Of a DNA stretch of 10,459 nt, positions 6,730-10,459 are shown in pieces. Positions within the stretch are counted from its first letter, which is position 1, and the number at the start of each line of letters is the position of its first letter. The notes beneath the pieces were generated by a model. It saw only the letters and a list, made by a program, of their open reading frames with translations. It had not been told where the DNA came from and did no database searches. The position numbers and the translations under genes are program-made. The DNA is from Acidimicrobiaceae bacterium RAAP-2 (GTDB lineage: Bacteria; Actinomycetota; Acidimicrobiia; Acidimicrobiales; RAAP-2): positions 1 to 10,459 of the forward strand of contig LMAD01000046.1 of assembly GCA_001443545.1 (NCBI GenBank). Direction: 5' to 3'.

Positions 6730-8177
6730 GGCGTCTCCGATCGGTCCCGGCTGAAGTTGACCCGTGGCAGGTCGGCCACGCGCTCCACGTCCGCAGCGCT
6801 CCACCCAATGCGCTCGCGTCGTTCTTCGTCGAAGATAACGGAGAGCCCGGGTTGGTCGAGCGACAGGTAGCCAATCAGTTCGGCCAGGCCCTGCTCCAGC
6901 GGTTCGCCGATGATCACCTCGCTGAGGCTGACCTGATCGTGACGGCCCAGCGAACTCAGCACCCGTTGAGCGAGCAAGTCGCGGTCGACGTAGAGCTGAT
7001 CCAGCATGGCTGAGGAGTCGAAGTCGTTGCTTCCCTGCTCCATTGATTCGCTCTCCAGCGGTGCCCGCAGCGTTCGCCGGTACAGCGGACGCTCCATGGG
7101 CAGGCTGAGCGCGAGGCTGGTGTCGTCAAGCTCCATGCTCACCGCCGGGCTGGCCTGGTCACGAACGCGCAGGGCCTTGGCTTCGATGGCGCGAAGCAGA
7201 TCGAAGACCCGACGATTCTCCAGCCACACCTGATCATCGAGAAAGCGCCGGAGTTGATCTGATAGTAGGCGGACAGTGGCCTGAGTGCGCTCACTGGCGT
7301 CAATCCAATCGAAGTGAATTCGGCTAAGTCGGCCGTCCTGGCGTCCGAGATCTTCGATGTGCTGTAGTCGTTCGAGCAGTTCGGTTAGCTCAGCCTGCTT
7401 GTGGTACGACAGCAAGAAGTCATAGAAGGCCTGAAAGCTTCGGCCCTGGTCGGACTCGGCGATGCCGTTACGACTGCCGAGCGCCTCATCGAGCAGCGCG
7501 CCCTTCGATCCGGTCCAGCCGGCAATCTGCTCGCGCAGGTTGCGGTCAAGCTTGCGGAAGTTCTCCTCCACTTCTCGAAAGTCGGCGAGTAACTCTCGTG
7601 CCGTACGGGCGAACTGTTGGTACCGGTCACGCTGGCTTACGGCGTCAAGCACCGTAATCTCCCCACGTTCGGCCCGGGCCATCTCTTCATCGATTTCAGC
7701 TCGCCGTCGCCGCAACTCGACGAGGCGGCGTTCGGGGTCATCCTCCGCGCCAAAAACCATTTGGCGAAGTAAGTCGAAGATGGTGTTCAGGCGCGACTCC
7801 GTTCCGATGAACTCGCGCGCAGGGAGGTCTCGTACCCAGAGGAGCGCCTTTTCGACGGCTGGGGCGAGGTCAAAATGCGCCTCGTCAGACCCCGCTGGAT
7901 AGTACTTGCGAAGCCAGCCGTGGTCCGGTGACGCCCAGTCGTCCAAGTATGCCGACGCGGTTTTGGGGAAACTGTCCTCACCGAGGCGCTGGTTCAGCGC
8001 ATATAGTTCCTCGTCCAGTGCGGCCGTGAGCAAAGAAGCCGGAAGGTCGCTGGAGTTGTTGTCAACGAACACTCGGCCCAGGAAACTGAGGACGAGCGCG
8101 GCGTTGTTCGAGCGAAGCAGCGTCCACGCAGGGTGCTGGACCCGCAGGTGGGCGAGTTCGTCGTACTGGCTAGTCAC
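6726..8177 (-). CDS. jetA: Wadjet kleisin-like subunit JetA (DUF3375)
   Basis: This 483-residue DUF3375 protein is the kleisin-like (MksF) subunit that bridges the JetC heads and carries JetB. It opens the operon, and DUF3375 in this position marks the locus as Wadjet type I. The N-terminus matches the family: YDELAHLRVQHPAWTLL, then NNAALVLSFLGRVF within the first 40 residues. Further landmarks are WLRKYYPAG (about 89-97), ESRLNTIFDLLRQM (127-140), and DDPERRLVELRRRRAEIDEEM leading into a coiled coil (about 147-215). I chose GTG at 8177, where family homology begins; GAGAGA lies 5 nt upstream. An in-frame ATG at 8264 would add 29 residues rich in Arg and Pro with no family likeness. Length fits known DUF3375 proteins. 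The stop overlaps the jetB start by 4 nt. No convincing promoter was recognised upstream. Confidence 0.95.
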   Translation of the reverse strand: MTSQYDELAHLRVQHPAWTLLRSNNAALVLSFLGRVFVDNNSSDLPASLLTAALDEELYALNQRLGEDSFPKTASAYLDDWASPDHGWLRKYYPAGSDEAHFDLAPAVEKALLWVRDLPAREFIGTESRLNTIFDLLRQMVFGAEDDPERRLVELRRRRAEIDEEMARAERGEITVLDAVSQRDRYQQFARTARELLADFREVEENFRKLDRNLREQIAGWTGSKGALLDEALGSRNGIAESDQGRSFQAFYDFLLSYHKQAELTELLERLQHIEDLGRQDGRLSRIHFDWIDASERTQATVRLLSDQLRRFLDDQVWLENRRVFDLLRAIEAKALRVRDQASPAVSMELDDTSLALSLPMERPLYRRTLRAPLESESMEQGSNDFDSSAMLDQLYVDRDLLAQRVLSSLGRHDQVSLSEVIIGEPLEQGLAELIGYLSLDQPGLSVIFDEERRERIGWSAADVERVADLPRVNFSRDRSETP

Positions 8178-8182
8178 CGGCG

Positions 8183-8202
8183 TCTCTCGAACTTGGGAGA
8201 GA
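8183..8202 (-). promoter_or_regulatory. Inverted repeat that would sequester the jetA Shine-Dalgarno sequence
   Basis: On the minus strand the order is TCTCTC, an 8-nt loop (CCAAGTTC), GAGAGA, then CGCCG and the GTG start of jetA. The 3' arm GAGAGA is the only plausible ribosome binding site, so the 6-bp hairpin would hide it in the mRNA. The repeat is seen directly; a regulatory role is inferred. It could also act at DNA level as an operator, or be chance. Confidence 0.4.
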
Positions 8203-8424
8203 GGTATTCCAACCTTCGTAGTGCGGCGAGGACACGAGATGAGCGTACGCCATGGGTATGACATCGGGGCTACCGCGGGAACCTCTTACGACGGGTCGGC
8301 TGGCCTTTTCACCAGGTACTGTTTCCCGCTCATATCCGGTTGCGAAAGCTGGATCTAGGACGGATTTACCTGAACGGCGAGTCACTTCGTCGCGTGAAGA
8401 GTTCATCCATTTGCGCAATGTCCG

Positions 8425-8437
8425 TTGGGAATCCCAA
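8425..8437. promoter_or_regulatory. 13-bp palindrome TTGGGA-A-TCCCAA upstream of the toxin-antitoxin promoter
   Basis: Perfect 6-bp arms flank one central base. It ends 11 bp before the -35 hexamer of the rightward promoter and lies in the space shared with the jet operon, a position suited to a protein-binding site. No partner is known. Short palindromes can occur by chance. Confidence 0.3.
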
Positions 8438-8448
8438 TCGAGTTCACC

Positions 8449-8477
8449 TTGACAGCTTCTCAAAGTGGCCGTACAAT
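8449..8477 (+). promoter_or_regulatory. Near-consensus sigma70-type promoter of the toxin-antitoxin operon
   Basis: A perfect TTGACA (8449-8454), a 17-bp spacer, and TACAAT (8472-8477, one mismatch to TATAAT) form a textbook housekeeping promoter. The transcription start is expected around 8483-8486, giving a leader of about 20-25 nt before the antitoxin ATG at 8507. A purine-rich GAGAGAAGAG lies just before that ATG as ribosome binding site. Confidence 0.8.
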
Positions 8478-8487
8478 GGCCGTACAA
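8466..8487 (+). repeat. Tandem 11-bp direct repeat, candidate antitoxin operator
   Basis: TGGCCGTACAA occurs twice head to tail (8466-8476 and 8477-8487). The first copy contains most of the -10 hexamer and the second covers the expected transcription start. Each copy holds a GTAC core, and the 11-bp spacing puts the two cores on the same DNA face. Ribbon-helix-helix antitoxins commonly bind such short repeated half-sites and repress their own promoter, so this is a likely autoregulatory site. The repeat is seen; the binding is inferred. Confidence 0.65.
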
Positions 8488-8506
8488 CTAACGTGAGAGA
8501 AGAGTC

Positions 8507-8788
8507 ATGAAGGCATCCATTCGAACGAGGAGTGAGCGACTTGAGGTGAGGACAACGGCCGAAGAGCGCAATCTCATCAATCGTGCAGTCGACGCGTCAG
8601 GGACCGACCTCACTTCCTTTGTTGTGACGAACCTGGTAGACGCCTCGCGCCAAGTCCTGGCAGATCGTGACCGCTTCGTTCTCTCGAGCGAGGCGGCGAC
8701 CCAGTGGGACAAGATGAATGAACTGCCCGCGCGCGAACTGGATGGTCTGCGTCAGCTAATGAATCGACCATCGCCATTCGGCGGGTGA
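8507..8788 (+). CDS. DUF1778 (TacA/KacA-like) ribbon-helix-helix antitoxin
   Basis: This 93-residue protein matches DUF1778 antitoxins throughout. An N-terminal strand (ERLEVRTTAEE, about 10-20) and two helices containing LINRAVDASG and LTSFVVTNLV form the ribbon-helix-helix DNA-binding and dimerisation part. ASRQVLADRDRFVLS (about 46-60) is the conserved family phrase, and the C-terminus ends in LRQLMNRPSPF, the segment that in TacA/KacA/AtaR proteins wraps and blocks the acetyltransferase toxin. Its expected roles are to neutralise the downstream GNAT toxin and, together with it, to repress the promoter at 8449-8477 through the tandem repeat. The ATG follows a purine-rich site, and the stop overlaps the toxin start as GTGA. 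Length is typical. Confidence 0.92.
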   Translation: MKASIRTRSERLEVRTTAEERNLINRAVDASGTDLTSFVVTNLVDASRQVLADRDRFVLSSEAATQWDKMNELPARELDGLRQLMNRPSPFGG

Positions 8789-9306
8789 CTTCTCTGTACC
8801 GGCCACCTCGGCTACTCACCGTAACCGACAGCGTCGAGGGGTTCAGTTGCACGTCAACTGAGCAGACTCAGTGGCTTCGTCGTCACGCCATGCAGTCAGC
8901 GTCGTCGAGTACGACTCGGGTATTCGTTGTCACGCGAAAAGGTGACTCGAAAGTAGTCGCCTACTATGCGTGGTGCATGGCCCAGTTGGAACTTTCGGCG
9001 GCGCCCGATCGCCTGAAAAAAGGGGCCGGACGATATCCGCAACCGGTGGCACTGCTAGCTCGACTGGGCGTTGATTCCAGACATGAAGGAAAGGGACTGG
9101 GCGCCGCTCTTCTGGTGGACGCCGTGACTCGCTTGCTAACGATCAGTGATGACATTGGTTGCCGAGGACTCTTGATCCACGCGGAGAGCGCCGTGGCCCG
9201 CGACTTCTACCTTCACCTCATTCCCGAACTGGAGCAGAGCCCCACCGATGAACTTCATCTGGTCCTTCTCTTGAAAGACGCTCGCCGAACCCTGCTTGGT
9301 GAGTGA
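8785..9306 (+). CDS. GNAT acetyltransferase toxin (TacT/KacT/AtaT-like)
   Basis: This 173-residue GNAT-fold protein is paired with a DUF1778 antitoxin, the standard arrangement for toxins that acetylate the amino acid on charged tRNAs and stop translation. An early segment FSCTSTEQTQWLRRHA (20-35) matches the family's 'C...n.WL...A' opening. A strand follows (TRVFVVTRKG, then KVVAYYAW), then LLARLGVDSRHEGKGLGAAL (90-109), which contains the acetyl-CoA-binding RxxGxG motif (R99-H-E-G-K-G104). AESAVARDFYLHLIPEL (133-149) carries the likely catalytic Tyr142. It starts at GTG 8785, overlapping the antitoxin stop, so the two are translationally coupled. No truncation is seen. The aminoacyl-tRNA specificity cannot be told from sequence. 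A housekeeping acetyltransferase is unlikely given the partner. Confidence 0.92.
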   Translation: MTSLYRPPRLLTVTDSVEGFSCTSTEQTQWLRRHAMQSASSSTTRVFVVTRKGDSKVVAYYAWCMAQLELSAAPDRLKKGAGRYPQPVALLARLGVDSRHEGKGLGAALLVDAVTRLLTISDDIGCRGLLIHAESAVARDFYLHLIPELEQSPTDELHLVLLLKDARRTLLGE

Positions 9307-9326
9307 GTTCGAGAGCACCGAGCGTC
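9277..9326. terminator. Candidate stem-loop between the convergent toxin and regulator genes
   Basis: GACGCTCG (9277-9284) pairs perfectly with CGAGCGTC (9319-9326). Inside, CGAAC (9286-9290) pairs with GTTCG (9307-9311), leaving a 16-nt loop. The structure straddles the toxin stop codon, in the spacer between convergent genes. No T-run follows on the plus strand; on the minus strand only TTTC follows. It may be a weak or factor-assisted terminator, and this is uncertain. Confidence 0.3.
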
Positions 9327-9398
9327 AGAAAGGTCACTATCGCCATGCCTAACGGAACTGTCGTTTTCAAACGCTCGATGATGCTATGCGAAGTTTCG

Positions 9399-10459
9399 TC
9401 AGCTTTGATGCCATTTACTTTGATTATGAAGCAACTCCAGGCCTTGGAGCGCTAGCGACAATCGCGTTCGAGTGTCACTCTCCTCTAGATTTCGTCCGAG
9501 AATCTTTTCAATCTTTGCCAAACGCGCGTAAAGGGTTCGCCGTTGGACACTAAGTTCCCTCACCGTTTCTGATTTCCGACCTGCGTTTGCCAAGTACGCA
9601 TGTAACGTCGGTAGCAACTTGCCTCGCGATTGTGAATCGTGATCCAATAGCGCTCGAAGTTCATACTCCACGAATTTCGCGAGTTCCGGCCCTTGTGAAA
9701 GCGAAACGAGTAGTTGGTACGTACCCAAATCGGCGTAGTGATGTAATCGAGGTGCCGTATCGCTGCGTCGGCCAAAGGCGAGAGCAGTTGTTGCCTCTTC
9801 AATTGCCTTGGGTAACGCGTCCGCCGACAGTTCCTGACTCGTTCCAGCAATCACTGCCTCGGAAGGGTGATTCTTGGCAAACGAGCGTTCGGCAGCATTA
9901 ATAATGTTTTCTGATAGTTGAACTAAATTGCCTTTCCGCGAATCGGAAATGACTGCGATTACGCGATCACCACTCGGCGCCACGAGAGCAGTACATTTGA
10001 ATGTGCTGGCCGCCTTACGAAGTTCATCGGCGATGCTGAGACGTAATTGAAGTCGATCTTCCTCGGTCAGATCGCGAGAATTGCCGATCGTCTTGATCTC
10101 TCGCGTTTCAAGCGCAATGGCCATAAGTGGGCCACTACCAAGATCACTACCAAGGCTCTGCGCACGACGCAGGAACTCGGCTCCGGAACCGTATCGGCCA
10201 ACTACCGCTTCACCGAGCAGAGCAGCTCGAGCTCTGTCCGCCATATGAGCCGCATCTTTTTCGTTCAGCAAGGCGAGGGCGATGGCCGCGCCTGCGCGAT
10301 CGACGAGGAGCTCCGTGCCCTCTTCAAACCGAGTATTGGTCGAGATAACGTGCATTCGACCCCATCGGTCATGGCGGAGCCAAAGGGCCACCCACATGCA
10401 CGCTGGGTCCCCCTCCTCGTAATGCACCGAACCTCGCCGAAGTTCGTCGTGATTATCCC
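9399..10459 (-). CDS. PucR/CdaR-type transcriptional regulator, C-terminal part (start outside the window)
   Basis: The frame is open to the right edge: before the GTG at 10427 it still reads DNHDELRRGS without a stop, so the true start lies outside. The visible ~353 residues begin with a GAF-like or sensor-like end (MWVALWLRHDRWGRMHVIS, then a helix with AGAAIALALL). A central region follows with TALVAPSGDRVIAVIS and EAVIAGTSQE, like the GGDEF-related domain of PucR/CdaR proteins. The C-terminus has the PucR-type helix-turn-helix: LLPTLHAYLANAGRKSETV, then ELSVQRRTLYARLAKIEKIL and RTRLSLALQGLELL. Such proteins usually activate catabolic or transport genes in response to a small molecule; the ligand here cannot be told. 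It converges on the toxin gene with a 92-bp gap. The 3' third looks lower in GC than the rest of the window, by eye. Confidence 0.87.
   Translation of the reverse strand, partial: DNHDELRRGSVHYEEGDPACMWVALWLRHDRWGRMHVISTNTRFEEGTELLVDRAGAAIALALLNEKDAAHMADRARAALLGEAVVGRYGSGAEFLRRAQSLGSDLGSGPLMAIALETREIKTIGNSRDLTEEDRLQLRLSIADELRKAASTFKCTALVAPSGDRVIAVISDSRKGNLVQLSENIINAAERSFAKNHPSEAVIAGTSQELSADALPKAIEEATTALAFGRRSDTAPRLHHYADLGTYQLLVSLSQGPELAKFVEYELRALLDHDSQSRGKLLPTLHAYLANAGRKSETVRELSVQRRTLYARLAKIEKILGRNLEESDTRTRLSLALQGLELLHNQSKWHQS

Larger units (their letters stand above)
8178..8506. other. Divergent intergenic region between jetA and the toxin-antitoxin pair
   Basis: This 329-bp region separates two divergent transcription units. 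Its right end holds the toxin-antitoxin promoter, with a tandem repeat and an upstream palindrome. Its left end holds a short inverted repeat covering the jetA ribosome binding site. The middle (about 8205-8420) must contain the jet promoter, but I see no clear -35/-10 pair on the minus strand. Open frames across it on both strands do not resemble any protein family. Confidence 0.6.

Noticed and set aside
6730..6804. Upstream ATG for jetB at 6804
   Set aside because: It would lie within jetA, encode Arg/Gly-rich residues unlike DUF4194, and lose the GGAG site and GTGA overlap that support 6729.
8178..8264. N-terminal extension of jetA from the ATG at 8264 (29 extra residues)
   Set aside because: The extra stretch has no likeness to DUF3375, family homology begins at the GTG at 8177, and GAGAGA is correctly spaced for that GTG.
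8170..8487. Minus-strand 105-codon open frame across the divergent intergenic region
   Set aside because: It would overlap the toxin-antitoxin promoter and repeats and the jetA start, has no ribosome binding site, and does not look like a protein family.
9350..9398. Terminator made of AACG/CGTT followed by TTC near 9354-9370
   Set aside because: The stem has only 4 weak base pairs, which is expected by chance.

Overview
The window comes from a moderately high-GC bacterium. GTG start codons are common, and an IS1380-type transposase and a PucR-type regulator are present. This suits an actinobacterium or a relative, but no housekeeping or rRNA gene is present to fix the taxonomy, so the assignment is an inference.

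Layout: (1) positions 1-279 (+) hold the last ~92 codons of an IS1380-family transposase, whose element probably ends somewhere between 280 and about 475. (2) 448-987 (-) is a decayed pRiA4b ORF-3-like gene with two frameshifts and two in-frame stops. (3) 988-1448 is a gene-free strip. (4) 1449-8177 (-) is a complete four-gene operon, jetA-jetB-jetC-jetD, transcribed leftwards with 1-4 nt overlaps at every junction. (5) 8178-8506 is a divergent intergenic region with a near-consensus sigma70-type promoter, a tandem 11-bp repeat and two short inverted repeats. (6) 8507-9306 (+) is a DUF1778 antitoxin / GNAT toxin pair overlapping by GTGA. (7) 9399 to the window end (-) is the C-terminal part of a PucR/CdaR-type transcriptional regulator that runs off the right edge.

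The central operon is a type I Wadjet (MksBEFG-like) anti-plasmid defence system. JetA (DUF3375, kleisin-like), JetB (DUF4194, KITE-like) and JetC (SMC-like ATPase) form the DNA-loop-extruding motor. JetD (DUF3322/DUF2220, Toprim) is the nuclease that cuts small closed-circular DNA. All ATPase and Toprim motifs that can be read by eye are intact, so the system looks functional. The family is already described. What is locally unusual is the (Ala-Asp)7 tail of JetC encoded by a perfect hexanucleotide repeat, a possible hairpin covering the jetA ribosome binding site, and a toxin-antitoxin module divergent from the operon. With the flanking IS remnant and pseudogene, this looks like a defence/accessory island.
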